A stretch of DNA of 64,000 nucleotides from Oscillospiraceae bacterium (lineage in GTDB: Bacteria; Bacillota; Clostridia; Oscillospirales; Oscillospiraceae): contig JAFQFA010000002.1 in NCBI GenBank assembly GCA_017398725.1, positions 1-64,000 of the forward strand, given 5' to 3'. The notes under the pieces were generated by a model that saw only the letters and a list, made by a program, of their open reading frames with translations, was not told where the DNA came from and made no database searches. The translations under genes were made by a program, and so were the position numbers. Shown here piece by piece: positions 48,573 through 59,600 of this stretch (position 1 is the first letter of the stretch; each line of letters begins with the position of its first letter).

Positions 48573-50250
48573 ATTTACCGGGCTTAAAACTGTCCTTCAG
48601 GCTGACAGAGCGGTTAAACACCAAATGACCGGGTTTGCAATCCTTGCTGTCGGGGCAGAAATAGCCAAGACGCATGAATTGGTAGGAGGCAGGTGCTTTG
48701 GCGTTTTCCAAACTCTTTTCCACCTTGCAGCCGGTGAGGGTTTCCAGAGAGTTGGGATTCAAGCAGGCCAAGAAGTCCTTGCCGGCGGCATCAGGATCTG
48801 CATCCTCAAAGAGATTGCTGTACTGACGAACCTCTGCTTCGGCGCAGTTGTTGGCATCGACCCAGTGGATGGTAGCGCCCTTGACTTTCCGTCCGTCGGC
48901 GGGATCGCCACCCCGGGAGTCGGGATCATAGGTGGCCAGCACTTCGATGACCTTGCCGTTTTCGTCCTTAACGCAGCCGGTGCAGGTGATCAGGTATGCA
49001 CCCTTCAGGCGGCACTCAGGACCATCGGGGAACAGGCGCTTATACTTGGGAACAGGCTCTGCCATAAAGTCTTCGCCTTCGATCCACAGATCCCGGGAGA
49101 AGGTGATCTGACGGGTACCGGCTTCCGGATCGTTGGGGTTGTTTTCCACCTCAAAGACCTCGCTCTGACCTTCCGGATAGTTGGTGATGGTCAGCTTGAT
49201 GGGATCCAGTACCGCCATAACGCGCTGAGCTGTTTCGTTCAGGTCTTCCCGCAGGCAGTACTCCAAGAAGGCGTATTCAATGGTGTTGGGGCTCTTTGCA
49301 ACACCTACGCGGTCGCAGAAATTGCGGATGGCTGCGGGGGTGTAACCCCGGCGGCGCAGACCGCACAGGGTGGGCATCCGGGGGTCATCCCAGCCGGAAA
49401 CATAGTTGTTTTCTACCAGTGCCCGCAACTTGCGCTTGGAAAGTACCGTGTGGTCAATACCCAAACGGGCAAATTCGATTTGCCGGGGCTGATGGGGCAC
49501 AGATACATTTTCGATCACCCAGTTGTACAGGGGACGGTGATTTTCAAACTCCAAAGAACACAGACTGTGGGTAATGCCTTCCAATGCGTCCTGAATGGGG
49601 TGGGCAAAATCGTACATGGGGTAGATGCACCACTTGTCACCCTGACGGTGATGGTGCATATGACGGATCCGGTAGATCACCGGGTCACGCATGTTGAAAT
49701 TGCCGGATGCCAAATCGATCTTGGCACGCAGAGTATAACGGTTGTCCTCGAATTCGCCGGCACGCATCCGCCGGAACAGATCAAGGCTTTCTTCAATGGG
49801 ACGGTCCCGGTAAGGGGAGGTGGCAGGGGTGTTCAGATCGCCCCGCATTTCTTTCGCCTGTTCCGGGGTCAGTTCGCATACATAAGCAAGTCCCTTGTTG
49901 ATCAGCTCTACGGCATATTCATAGTCTTTTTCAAAATAGTCAGAGCCGTAGTAGAACCGGTCACCCCAATCAAAGCCCAGCCAGTGAATGTCTTCCTTGA
50001 TGGCTTCTACGAACTCCACATCTTCTTTTGTGGGGTTGGTGTCATCCATACGCAGATTGCACAGACCGCCGAACTTTTCAGCAGTGCCGAAATCGATGAT
50101 CAGTGCTTTGCAGTGGCCGATATGGAGGTATCCGTTGGGCTCCGGCGGGAAGCGGGTGTGTACCGTCTTTCCGGCATAGCGGCCGCCCTCTGCAATATCC
50201 TCTTCGATAAAGGCATGGATGAAATTCTTGCTCTCAGTGATTTCAGCCAT
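48571..50250 (-). CDS. glnS: Glutaminyl-tRNA synthetase
   Basis: 559 residues, class I synthetase. Signature R-F-P-P-E-P-N-G-Y-L-H-I-G-H-C-K-A (HIGH) near 35-51, V-L-S-K-R-K-L (KMSKS type) near 265, and the GlnRS anticodon-binding beta-barrels at the end. It charges tRNA-Gln directly; many Firmicutes instead use GatCAB, but Clostridia with GlnRS are well known. The ATG at 50250 is chosen because AGAGAGG lies nine bases before it; an ATG at 50259 touches that site. Confidence 0.96.
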   Translation of the reverse strand: MAEITESKNFIHAFIEEDIAEGGRYAGKTVHTRFPPEPNGYLHIGHCKALIIDFGTAEKFGGLCNLRMDDTNPTKEDVEFVEAIKEDIHWLGFDWGDRFYYGSDYFEKDYEYAVELINKGLAYVCELTPEQAKEMRGDLNTPATSPYRDRPIEESLDLFRRMRAGEFEDNRYTLRAKIDLASGNFNMRDPVIYRIRHMHHHRQGDKWCIYPMYDFAHPIQDALEGITHSLCSLEFENHRPLYNWVIENVSVPHQPRQIEFARLGIDHTVLSKRKLRALVENNYVSGWDDPRMPTLCGLRRRGYTPAAIRNFCDRVGVAKSPNTIEYAFLEYCLREDLNETAQRVMAVLDPIKLTITNYPEGQSEVFEVENNPNDPEAGTRQITFSRDLWIEGEDFMAEPVPKYKRLFPDGPECRLKGAYLITCTGCVKDENGKVIEVLATYDPDSRGGDPADGRKVKGATIHWVDANNCAEAEVRQYSNLFEDADPDAAGKDFLACLNPNSLETLTGCKVEKSLENAKAPASYQFMRLGYFCPDSKDCKPGHLVFNRSVSLKDSFKPGK

Positions 50251-50439
50251 TTTCAGCATCCTCTCTTTTGGAAAATTTGCAAATATTATAACCTATTCAT
50301 TTCCATTTTGCAACTGGGTAACAGGAATATTCTTTATTATAAAAAAATCATCAAAACAATGGCTGAAAATTGAAAATTGTTGTTGTCAATTTGGCAGACT
50401 TATTATAAAATAGGGGATAGGCAGAGAGGAGTGTTTAAC

Positions 50440-51168
50440 ATGTCCAATATTAAGTACAAACGGATCCTGCTGAAAGTCAGCGGTGAAGCTCTTGGCCAGA
50501 AAACGGCGCAGGGAGATGGCTTCGGCTTGGATTTTACAAAGATCAATGAAGTTTGCCAGTCCATCAAAGCTTGTGTGGATATGGGCGTGCAGGTCGGTTT
50601 GGTAATCGGCGGCGGCAATTTTTGGCGCGGCGTGAAAAACGGCGAGGGTAAGATGCAACGTTCCCACGCGGATGCGATGGGTATGCTTGCAACGGTTATG
50701 AATGCCATTGCTGTGGCAGATGCCTTGGAAGAGCACGGCATGCAAGCCCGTGTGCTGACTGCAGTGGAAATGCACAAGTTTGCTGAGTATTTCACCCGGG
50801 ATACCGCCAATCGCTATTTGAATGAGGGAAAAGTTGTCCTGTTTGCTGCAGGTACCGGCAACCCCTATTTCTCTACTGATACCGGCGCTGTTCTGCGTGG
50901 CGTGGAGATCGAAGCGGATGCCATCCTGATGGCGAAGAACATTGACGGCATTTATTCGGCTGATCCTAAGAAGGATCCCACGGCGGTGAAGTTTGACCAT
51001 TTGACTTATAATGAAGTTCTGGAGCGGGGTTTGAAGGCTACCGATACCACCGCCATGGCGCTGGCTATGGATAACAATGTACCTATGGTCTGCTTCGGTT
51101 TGGCAGAAGAAAACAGTATTGTCCGTGTGGTCTGCGGTGAAAAGATCGGGACCACCGTTACCAATTAA
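50440..51168 (+). CDS. pyrH: UMP kinase
   Basis: 242 residues of the bacterial hexameric UMP kinase: R-I-L-L-K-V-S-G-E-A-L, G-L-V-I-G-G-G-N-F-W-R-G, F-A-A-G-T-G-N-P-Y-F-S-T-D-T and D-T-T-A-M-A-L. It makes UDP for nucleotide and cell-wall precursor synthesis. GAGAGGAG lies before the ATG at 50440. It begins the conserved block that runs to polC. Confidence 0.96.
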   Translation: MSNIKYKRILLKVSGEALGQKTAQGDGFGLDFTKINEVCQSIKACVDMGVQVGLVIGGGNFWRGVKNGEGKMQRSHADAMGMLATVMNAIAVADALEEHGMQARVLTAVEMHKFAEYFTRDTANRYLNEGKVVLFAAGTGNPYFSTDTGAVLRGVEIEADAILMAKNIDGIYSADPKKDPTAVKFDHLTYNEVLERGLKATDTTAMALAMDNNVPMVCFGLAEENSIVRVVCGEKIGTTVTN

Positions 51169-51186
51169 AACTTAGGAGGAACGAAT

Positions 51187-51741
51187 ATGAGCGTTGATTT
51201 TACCGAATACGGAAGAAGAATGGAAAAGGCTTTGGACCATCTGGGAGAGGAATTCGGTGCTGTTCGTGCAGGCCGTGCCAATGCCAAGGTTCTTGATCGG
51301 ATTACTGTTGAATATTATGGCAGTGAGACACCCCTCAATGGTGTTGCAACCATTTCTACCCCGGATGCCCGGACACTGGTGATTCAGCCGTGGGATACCA
51401 CTTTGCTGAAGGAAATCCAGAAGGCAATTCAGGCAAGTGAACTGGGCATCAATCCCCAGAATGACGGCAAGGTAGTCCGTTTGGTATTTCCCCAGCTGAC
51501 GGAGGAACGCCGTAAGGATCTGACAAAGCAGGTCAAGAAGTATGCGGAAGATGCCAAGGTCGCCATGCGCAATATTCGCCGTGACGGCATGGACTATATC
51601 AAGAAGCTGAAGAAGAATTCCGAGATTACCGAGGATGACCAGAAGAAGGCAGAAAAGGATCTGCAGGATCTGCTGGATAAGTATATCAAGAAGGCAGACG
51701 AAGCGCTGGCAGCCAAGGAAAAGGAACTGATGTCCATCTGA
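51187..51741 (+). CDS. frr: Ribosome recycling factor
   Basis: 184 residues, full length. V-R-A-G-R-A-N-A-K-V-L-D, Y-Y-G-S-E-T-P-L, I-Q-P-W-D and the long C-terminal helix with R-R-D-G-M-D are family hallmarks. It splits the post-termination ribosome with EF-G. AGGAGG precedes the ATG, 18 bases after pyrH. Confidence 0.97.
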   Translation: MSVDFTEYGRRMEKALDHLGEEFGAVRAGRANAKVLDRITVEYYGSETPLNGVATISTPDARTLVIQPWDTTLLKEIQKAIQASELGINPQNDGKVVRLVFPQLTEERRKDLTKQVKKYAEDAKVAMRNIRRDGMDYIKKLKKNSEITEDDQKKAEKDLQDLLDKYIKKADEALAAKEKELMSI

Positions 51742-51744
51742 TAT

Positions 51745-51764
51745 TGGGGGCGCTTGCGCCCCCA
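51745..51764 (+). terminator. Short GC hairpin between frr and uppS (partial terminator)
   Basis: TGGGGGCGC and GCGCCCCCA around TT, followed by TTTCTG. With such a short T tract and a downstream operon gene it is more likely an attenuator or mRNA-stability element. Confidence 0.6.
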
Positions 51765-51790
51765 TTTCTGACAGAAAGAGGTTTTATACT

Positions 51791-52513
51791 ATGGCACAAA
51801 CCGAAAACGCTGTGTTGCAGCCACCCCGGCATATTGCCATCATTATGGACGGCAATGGTCGCTGGGCAAAGCAGCGGGGATTGCCCCGTACTGCTGGGCA
51901 TGCCGCAGGGGCGGAGACCTTCCGCACCATCGCCAATTACTGCCGCACCTTGGGTGTGGAGTATCTGACGGTTTATGCTTTTTCCACAGAGAACTGGAAA
52001 CGTTCTCAGGAGGAAGTTTCCGGTATTATGAAGCTTTTAGGCAATTACCTGACAGAAGCCCTCCGGGATATGGAAAAGAACCATGTTCGCTTCCGCTTTT
52101 TTGGCGACCTGTCCCGCCTGAGTCCGCAGCTGCAAAAATTATGCGCGGAAGCGCAGGATAAAAGTGCAGGCTTTGGAGATGTACAGGTGAATTTTTGCCT
52201 GAACTACGGCGGACGGGATGAGATCGTGCGGGCTGCCCGTGCTTTTGCACAGGATGTTGCTGCGGGAAAATACCAGCCGCAGGATCTGAGTGAATCCTTG
52301 CTGTCAGGTTATTTGTACTCTGCAGGCGTGCCGGATCCGGAACTGATTATCCGTCCGTCCGGTGAACTGCGGACCAGTAACTTCCTGCTTTGGCAGTCTG
52401 CCTATTCAGAGTATGTGTTTATGGATGTGCTCTGGCCCGATTTCGGTCCCCGGGAACTGGACCGAGCAATTGAAGAATACCACCGGCGCAACCGCCGGTT
52501 TGGAGGCGTATAG
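51791..52513 (+). CDS. uppS: Undecaprenyl diphosphate synthase (cis-prenyltransferase)
   Basis: 240 residues. H-I-A-I-I-M-D-G-N-G-R-W-A with the catalytic Asp near 20, H-A-A-G-A-E, A-F-S-T-E-N-W-K-R, and R-P-S-G-E-L-R-T-S-N-F-L-L-W-Q near 195. It makes the C55 lipid carrier of peptidoglycan synthesis. AGAGG lies before the ATG. cdsA follows after four bases. Confidence 0.97.
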   Translation: MAQTENAVLQPPRHIAIIMDGNGRWAKQRGLPRTAGHAAGAETFRTIANYCRTLGVEYLTVYAFSTENWKRSQEEVSGIMKLLGNYLTEALRDMEKNHVRFRFFGDLSRLSPQLQKLCAEAQDKSAGFGDVQVNFCLNYGGRDEIVRAARAFAQDVAAGKYQPQDLSESLLSGYLYSAGVPDPELIIRPSGELRTSNFLLWQSAYSEYVFMDVLWPDFGPRELDRAIEEYHRRNRRFGGV

Positions 52514-52517
52514 AAAG

Positions 52518-53330
52518 ATGAAAACCAGAATTATCGCAGCCGTTGCGCTGCTGCCCCTGCTGCTGTTGATCGTGCTTGCAGCACCGAAGGTGTTTACCGC
52601 CATTTTGTTTGGTGCAATGGCAGCCATCGGCGCATATGAGCTGCTTTCCGGTACCGGCCTTGTAAAGCATTTCCGGCTGAATATCTATTCTATGGTCATG
52701 GCCTTTTGGTGCTGTTTGTGGTGCGGATTGGGCCTTGGATATAGCTGGCTGCTTTTGGGTATCCTACTGTTCTGGGTAGGCTTAATGGCAGAAGTAATGC
52801 TCAGTGAAATGAAGCTGGGCTTTTCCAAAGTGGCCCTTTGCTTCGTTGCCGGTTTGGTGTTGCCTATGCTGCTGGCATCCCTTGTGCGGATCCATAGCTG
52901 GGAAAAGGGCAGACACCTGATCTTTGTACCCTTTATGTTTGCATTCCTTTCCGATACCGGCGCCTATTTTGCAGGCCTTAAATTCGGTAAGCATAAGCTG
53001 GCTCCCGTTATTAGCCCCAAGAAGACTGTCGAGGGCGTGGTCGGTGGCATGGCTGCTACAGTTGTGGGTATGCTGATCTATTGTGTGATCATGCAGTATG
53101 CTTTTAAAATGCAGCCTAATTATGTGTTTGCGGTATTTTACGGTTTGATCGGTTCTGTTACTTCCGTATTCGGTGATCTGTGCTTCTCTGTGGTAAAACG
53201 GCAGACCGGCATTAAGGATTACGGCAATCTGATCCCCGGTCACGGTGGCATTTTGGACCGCTTTGATTCTATGATGCTGGCAGGCCCGTTGGCAGAAGTG
53301 ATGCTGCTTTTGCTGCCGCTGATGGTGTAA
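52518..53330 (+). CDS. cdsA: Phosphatidate cytidylyltransferase
   Basis: 270 residues with about eight membrane segments and the signature S-V-V-K-R-Q-T-G-I-K-D then P-G-H-G-G-I-L-D-R-F-D at the C-terminus. It makes CDP-diacylglycerol for phospholipid synthesis. The ATG at 52518 lies just after the uppS stop, with GGAGGC upstream. Confidence 0.96.
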   Translation: MKTRIIAAVALLPLLLLIVLAAPKVFTAILFGAMAAIGAYELLSGTGLVKHFRLNIYSMVMAFWCCLWCGLGLGYSWLLLGILLFWVGLMAEVMLSEMKLGFSKVALCFVAGLVLPMLLASLVRIHSWEKGRHLIFVPFMFAFLSDTGAYFAGLKFGKHKLAPVISPKKTVEGVVGGMAATVVGMLIYCVIMQYAFKMQPNYVFAVFYGLIGSVTSVFGDLCFSVVKRQTGIKDYGNLIPGHGGILDRFDSMMLAGPLAEVMLLLLPLMV

Positions 53331-53333
53331 GTT

Positions 53334-54476
53334 ATGGTAAAATGTATCAGTATTCTTGGCTCTACCGGCTCTATCGGCCGGCAGAGCTTGGATATTATTG
53401 ACCATCTTGGCATCCCGGTAGCGGCCTTGACTGCAGGCACAAATGTGGAGCGAATGGCACAGCAGTGCCGTAAGTATACCCCGAAGCTGGCGATAATGGC
53501 CACTGCGTTTGCGGCACAAGAGTTATCTGAAAAGATTGCGGATCTGCCCATTCGGGTCAGCTGGGGCGAAGAGGGCCTGATCGAAGCGGCTACCATGGCA
53601 CAAGTTGATTGCGTGATCACCGCAGTGATGGGGATGGTAGGCTTGAAGCCCACCTTAGCAGCCATTCGTGCCGGAAAACGGATTGGTCTTGCCAATAAGG
53701 AAACCTTGGTCTGCGCCGGTGAACTGGTAATGGCGGAGGCGAAGAAATATAATACTGAGATCATCCCTGTGGATTCTGAGCATTCTGCTATTTTCCAATG
53801 CCTGATGGGCTGTAATGATCGCCGGGAAGTGAAACGGCTGATCCTTACCTGCTCTGGCGGCCCGTTTTACGGAATGACCCGTCAACAACTGCAAAATGTA
53901 ACAAAAGCAGATGCCCTGCGGCATCCCAATTGGAAGATGGGAGAAAAAATCACCGTCGATTGTGCCACCCTGATGAATAAGGGCTTGGAAGTGATCGAAG
54001 CGATGCGCCTTTATGATCTGCCCTTGGAACAGGTGGATGTGGCCATCCACCGTCAAAGCATTGTCCATAGCTTTGTGGAGTTTACAGATGGCGCAGTGAT
54101 GGCGCAGCTGGGAAGCCCGGATATGCGGCTGCCGATCCAGCTTGCTATGACATATCCTCAACGCATGGCGTGTCCGGTGGAACCGTTGGATCTATTCTCC
54201 TGCGGTCCGCTGACGTTCAGTCCGCCGGATATGGAGAATTTCCCATGCCTTGCCTTGGCAAGAGCTTGCGCTAAGGCCGGTGGCACAGCTTGTCCTGTAA
54301 TGAATGGCGCCAATGAAGAAGCGGTGGCTATGTTCTTGGCGGGCAAGATCGGTTTCTATGACATTTATGAGCGGGTTTGCGCTGCGGTAGACAGTGTCCC
54401 CTTTATCCAGAATCCTGATTTGAAACAGATTTTGGAATCTGACCGGCTTGCCCGGCAGTGTGTGAAAGATTTTTGA
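53334..54476 (+). CDS. dxr: 1-deoxy-D-xylulose 5-phosphate reductoisomerase
   Basis: 380 residues. NADPH-binding I-L-G-S-T-G-S-I-G at 6-14; the active-site segments V-D-S-E-H-S-A-I-F-Q and L-T-C-S-G-G-P-F; N-K-G-L-E-V-I-E-A. It commits carbon to the MEP isoprenoid pathway, which supplies uppS. ispG of the same pathway lies two genes further. Confidence 0.97.
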   Translation: MVKCISILGSTGSIGRQSLDIIDHLGIPVAALTAGTNVERMAQQCRKYTPKLAIMATAFAAQELSEKIADLPIRVSWGEEGLIEAATMAQVDCVITAVMGMVGLKPTLAAIRAGKRIGLANKETLVCAGELVMAEAKKYNTEIIPVDSEHSAIFQCLMGCNDRREVKRLILTCSGGPFYGMTRQQLQNVTKADALRHPNWKMGEKITVDCATLMNKGLEVIEAMRLYDLPLEQVDVAIHRQSIVHSFVEFTDGAVMAQLGSPDMRLPIQLAMTYPQRMACPVEPLDLFSCGPLTFSPPDMENFPCLALARACAKAGGTACPVMNGANEEAVAMFLAGKIGFYDIYERVCAAVDSVPFIQNPDLKQILESDRLARQCVKDF

Positions 54477-54491
54477 TTTGCGAGGAATACC

Positions 54492-55565
54492 ATGAGCCTT
54501 TTTGTTTCGATCCTGTTTGCAGTGATCCTCTTTAGCTTTTTGATCTTTGTCCATGAGCTGGGCCATTTTGTGGCAGCGAAGCTCTCCGGGGTACAGGTCA
54601 ACGAATTTTCTATGTTTATGGGTCCTGCCATTGCAGGATGGAAGCGGGGAACGACCCAGTATACCATCCGCTGCATTCCCATTGGCGGCTATTGCGCCAT
54701 GGAAGGGGAGGAGGAGGATACAGACAGCCCCCATTCCTTCCAAAAGGCGGCGTGGTGGAAGCGTTTTGTCATTCTGGCGGCCGGTTCTTTTATGAATTTC
54801 CTTGCAGGTGTGCTGATCGTTTCTATTGTTTTGTTCTGTCAGCCCCGCTATACCACCACGCAGCTTGCGCATGTGGAGGATTGGAGCTCTGCAGCCATTT
54901 CTACCGGCTTGCAGGCTGGCGACCAAATTCTGGAATTTGACGGCAAAAGAATTTCTATCTACGAGGATTTTTCCTTGGCGACCATGATGGCGCCGGACGG
55001 CAATTATGATATTACTGTTTTGCGAAACGGGGAAAAAGTGCACCTTCAGGATGTCCCCATGATCCGCCAGCTGGTGGCGGATTCATCCGGCGCCCGTACG
55101 ATGCTCTTCGGCATTAGCTTTACCAGAGAGGATACGACTGCAGCGTCTGTGCCCGGACGGATCCTGCCGACCGCTTTCAATTATGTAAAATCCGTGATTG
55201 TCAGTTTGGAAATGATCTTTACAGGCAAAGCCGGTTTGCAAGATATGACCGGTGCGGTTGGCATTGTGCAGATTATGTCCGAAAGTGCCGCAGCAGCGGA
55301 AGATACCGGCTTAGCACTTTTGAATATGCTTTATTTTGGCGGTTTCCTTGCCATTAACTTGGCGGTCATGAACATTCTGCCGATTCCGGCACTGGATGGC
55401 GGCCGGATCGCCGGCCTTCTGCTGACTACCGGCATTGAAGCAGTCACTCGCAAAAAAATCAACCCCAAGTATGAGGGTTATGTCCATGCCATTGGTATGA
55501 TCGCCCTGCTGGCGCTGATGGCGCTGATTACCTTTAAAGATATTTTTGCCATTTTCAAGAGGTAA
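54492..55565 (+). CDS. rseP: Site-2 metalloprotease RseP/RasP
   Basis: 357 residues. Zinc motif H-E-L-G-H at 21-25 in the first membrane segment, a PDZ domain (A-A-I-S-T-G-L-Q-A-G-D-Q-I-L-E-F-D-G) and the second active-site segment N-I-L-P-I-P-A-L-D-G-G-R. It cuts transmembrane substrates such as anti-sigma factors and signal-peptide remnants. The conserved place between dxr and ispG supports the call. Confidence 0.96.
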   Translation: MSLFVSILFAVILFSFLIFVHELGHFVAAKLSGVQVNEFSMFMGPAIAGWKRGTTQYTIRCIPIGGYCAMEGEEEDTDSPHSFQKAAWWKRFVILAAGSFMNFLAGVLIVSIVLFCQPRYTTTQLAHVEDWSSAAISTGLQAGDQILEFDGKRISIYEDFSLATMMAPDGNYDITVLRNGEKVHLQDVPMIRQLVADSSGARTMLFGISFTREDTTAASVPGRILPTAFNYVKSVIVSLEMIFTGKAGLQDMTGAVGIVQIMSESAAAAEDTGLALLNMLYFGGFLAINLAVMNILPIPALDGGRIAGLLLTTGIEAVTRKKINPKYEGYVHAIGMIALLALMALITFKDIFAIFKR

Positions 55566-55569
55566 CATT

Positions 55570-56607
55570 ATGACACGACAGATCATGGTAGGCAATGTTC
55601 CCATTGGCGGCGGTGCCCCGGTGGTGATCCAGTCTATGCTCAATACAAAGACCACGGATGTGGCTGGCTCTTTGGCGCAGATCAAGGCGTTGCATGCTGC
55701 CGGTTGTCAGGTGGTTCGTTTGGCGGTTCCCAATATGGAGGCTGCAAAAGGGTTTTCTGAAATATGCAAGGAATCTCCGCTGCCCTTGGTAGCGGATATC
55801 CATTTTGATTATAAGCTTGCCATTGCTGCCGCCCAAGGCGGTGCCGCAAAGATCCGGATCAATCCCGGTAACATCGGCGGGGAAGACCGGGTAAAAGCAG
55901 TGGTGGATGTCTGTAAGGATCTGCATATTCCCATCCGTATCGGCGTCAACGGCGGCAGTTTGGATAAGAATCTACTGGAAAAATACGGTCATCCCACTGC
56001 AGAAGCCTTGGTGGAAAGCGCCTTCAGCCACTTGGCATTGCTGGAGAAATTCGGTTTTTATGAGACTTGCGTTTCCATGAAATCCTCCACAGTACCCACC
56101 ATGGTGGCGGCGGCCCGGCTGTTCCGCAGCAAGTGCGACTATCCGCTGCATATTGGCGTAACGGAAACCGGTCCGGTGCGTATGGGTCTTATGAAATCGG
56201 CTATGGGCATTGGCGCACTTTTGCTGGACGGCATCGGCGATACCGTCCGGGTCAGCCTGACGGACGATCCTGTGGAAGAGGTTTATGCCGCCAAGGATAT
56301 TTTGAAGGCTGCGGGGCTGCGCAAAGAGGGCGTAAACATTATATCCTGCCCCACCTGCGGCCGTACCCAGATCGATTTGATCTCTTTGGTAAATCAGGTA
56401 AATGACGCTTTGAAAAATTGCGAAAAGCCCATTACCGTTGCGGTCATGGGCTGCATTGTGAACGGTCCCGGCGAAGCCCGGGAAGCGGATATCGGCATTG
56501 CCGGCGGCGATGGTTGCGGCATGCTGTTTGAGAAAGGACAGCAGGTGGAGAAGTTACCCTATGAGCAGCTTCTGCCTGCACTGCTGCAAAGAATTGAGAA
56601 ACTTTAA
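55570..56607 (+). CDS. ispG: 4-hydroxy-3-methylbut-2-enyl diphosphate synthase (flavodoxin)
   Basis: 345 residues. V-G-N-V-P-I-G-G-G-A-P-V-V-I-Q-S-M-L-N at the start, and the 4Fe-4S cysteines in I-S-C-P-T-C-G-R-T and V-M-G-C-I-V-N-G-P-G-E-A. It performs the sixth step of the MEP pathway. The ATG at 55570 follows the rseP stop; GAGG lies at the end of rseP. Confidence 0.97.
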   Translation: MTRQIMVGNVPIGGGAPVVIQSMLNTKTTDVAGSLAQIKALHAAGCQVVRLAVPNMEAAKGFSEICKESPLPLVADIHFDYKLAIAAAQGGAAKIRINPGNIGGEDRVKAVVDVCKDLHIPIRIGVNGGSLDKNLLEKYGHPTAEALVESAFSHLALLEKFGFYETCVSMKSSTVPTMVAAARLFRSKCDYPLHIGVTETGPVRMGLMKSAMGIGALLLDGIGDTVRVSLTDDPVEEVYAAKDILKAAGLRKEGVNIISCPTCGRTQIDLISLVNQVNDALKNCEKPITVAVMGCIVNGPGEAREADIGIAGGDGCGMLFEKGQQVEKLPYEQLLPALLQRIEKL

Positions 56608-56619
56608 GGATGTTTTATT

Positions 56620-59600
56620 ATGGAAGAACATATCCTTTTTTTGAATATGTTTTCCGCCTTTGAACCGGATGAGGCTACAGGGGTTTGTTTTGCCAACACC
56701 CAGATTTTGTCTGCGGATGTGGATGCCCAACATCGTAAGATCGAGATGACATTATATTCTCCTGCCTACATACCCGCGTCCGTGATGCAATCGGTTCGTC
56801 AGCAGGTAATGGCGGCCTACGGTTTGGCGGACTTGCGGATCATGGCAACATTCCCGCCCACTGAGATCACCCGCATGGAAGCGGATGACCTGATGGCGTT
56901 GTTTGTGGCAGAAAATTCCATGACCCGCGGTTTTTTGGCAGGTGCCCAGTGGCTTTGGGATGCAAATGTTCTGACGGTAAAACTGCGAGCCAACGGAAAG
57001 AAGATTCTGGAAGAATGCATTCCGTCGGTCAAACGGGCGCTGCACGCACAGTTTGGGGTCATGGTGGATATTCAGATCGAAGCTGCCCAGAATCTGGATG
57101 GACAGGCACTGTTTGACGCCATGGAAAAAATGCGTCAAAGTGTGCTCAACGACTTGCCCAGAGTGGCAGAACCTGCCGTACAGGCACAACAGGCCGCCCC
57201 TGCGCAACAGACCATTTTTGGAAAGCCCTTTAAGGGAAGCGCCATCCCTATGCAGGATCTTACCTTGGATATGGGTTTTGTGATCGTGGAAGGCCGCGTG
57301 TTCAATGTGGAGCATAAAGAGCTTTCTAAGCGCAATGCATGGGTCATTAACTTTGATATTACCGACCACACCTCATCCATCCGCGTCAGCCGTTTTATGG
57401 AAAATAAAGACGCAAAGCCGATCTTGGAAGGGATCAGTGTTGGCGGTGTGGTGAAAGTGCAGGGCAAACTGCTGATCGATAACTATACCAATGAACTAAC
57501 CTTGCGACCGAATGCGATTATGCCCGGTACCATGCCGAAACGGAAGGATCTTGCCAAAGGGGACAAGCGTGTGGAGCTGCATTTGCATACGGTAATGAGC
57601 AACATGGATGCCTTGACCAACACCAAAGCGGCCATTAAGCAGGCTGCAGCATGGGGTCACCGGGCCATTGCCATTACAGACCACGGCTGTGTCCAGTCCT
57701 TTACTGATGCATTGCATGTGGTGGAAGATTGGAAGGGCGCACCCAAAGTGGCGGGTACCGATCAGGATATCAAGATTCTGTACGGCTGCGAAGGCTACTA
57801 TATCAATGACGTGGATGATCGGTTGGCGGTTCGCGGAAATGCTGACGGAGACTTGACGGAGTATGTGGCCTTTGACTTGGAGACCACCGGTCTGTATGCC
57901 CGCAGGGATAAGATTATTGAAATTGGTGCTGTCCGCATGCGCAACGGGCAGGAGATTGCGCGGTTCCAGACCTTTGTGGACCCGTGTAAAAAGCTGGAAA
58001 AGCGCACAACGGACCTAACCGGTATCAGCGATGATATGCTGGTGGGTGCTCCAAAGATCCAGCAGGCGCTACAGGAATTTTTGGATTTTGTAGGTGGCAG
58101 TGTGCTGGTTGCCCACAATGCGGAGTTTGATGTTACCTTTATCCAGTGGGCATGTAAGGCGCAGGGGATTGCCTATGAGCTGACTTCTGTGGATACTCTG
58201 ACATTATCCCAAAACCTGCTGCCGGGTCTGAATAAATACACATTGGATACGGTGGCAAAGCACTTTGAGCTGGAAGACTTTAACCACCACCGTGCCGGTG
58301 ATGATGCGCTGATCTGCGGTAAGATCATGGCAAAGCTGCTGCCCCTTTTGGAGGAGCGGAATATCCGGAATCTTGCAGATATTAATCCGCTGATGACCTC
58401 TTTGCGTCCTGCCCACCGGCAGGAGGGTGTCCATTGCCAGCACATTGTACTCTTTGCTAAGAATCAGACTGGCCTTCGGAATCTGTACCGCTTGATTTCA
58501 GAAGCCAATCTGAAATTCTTCCGGAAATTCCCCCGGATCTTCAAATCAGAACTGATAAAATATCGGGAAGGCCTGATCATCGGTTCTGCCTGCGAAAATA
58601 ATGAAGTGTTTCAGGCAGTGATCTCCGGCAAGGATGATGGGGAGCTTGCCCGTTTGGCTTCCTTCTATGATTATTTGGAAGTACAGCCCATTTCCAATAA
58701 CCGTTTTATGCTGGAAGCCAAAAAAGAAGGGGAAGAGTCCATAGCTGAAAATGAGGAAGAACTGCGCAATTTCAATAAGAAAATTGTGGAGCTGGGCGAA
58801 AAGCTGAATAAAATGGTGGTTGCCACCGGCGACGTGCATTTCCTCAATCCCGAAGATGAGATTTTCCGCCACATTCTGCTGGCGACCAAGGGCTTTTCCG
58901 ATTGTGATAATCCCAACCCGCTGTACTTCCGGACCACCGATGAAATGCTCCAAGAATTTGCCTATCTGGGTGAAGAGAAGGCTAGGGAAGTGGTTATCAC
59001 CAATCCCAATATCATCACGGATATGTGCGATACAGTGCGTCCTGTTCCCCATAACCTGTTTGCGCCTTCTATCGAAAATTCTGTGGAAGATCTGAAGAGC
59101 TTGGTTTACGGCAAACTGCACCGGCTTTACGGAGAAAATCCTCCGGAACTGATGGTCAAGCGCATCGAAACGGAATTGGGTGACATTATCAACTGCCACT
59201 ATGATGTGATCTACATGTCTGCACAGAAACTGGTGCAGAATTCTTTGGAACACGGCTATCTGGTTGGCTCCCGTGGCTCCGTGGGTTCTTCCATCGTGGC
59301 GTATATGTCCGGCATTACGGAGGTTAACTCCTTCCCGCCCCATTACCGCTGTCCCAATCCGGAATGTAAGTACACGACCTTTGATGTACCTCCCGGTTTT
59401 GGCTGCGGTGCGGACCTGCCGGATGAGGTGTGCCCCAAATGCGGTACCCGATTCGAAAAGGACGGCTTTAACATTCCCTTTGAAACCTTCTTGGGCTTCG
59501 GCGGCGATAAAGTGCCGGATATTGATTTGAATTTCTCCGGCGAATATCAGGCAAGAGCCCATGCTTACTGTACCCAAATGTTTGGTCCTTCCCATGTGTT

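Noticed and set aside
48625-50373. Long open frame on the plus strand opposite glnS
   Set aside because: It is antisense to a clearly conserved glutaminyl-tRNA synthetase, has no ribosome site and no recognisable domain.
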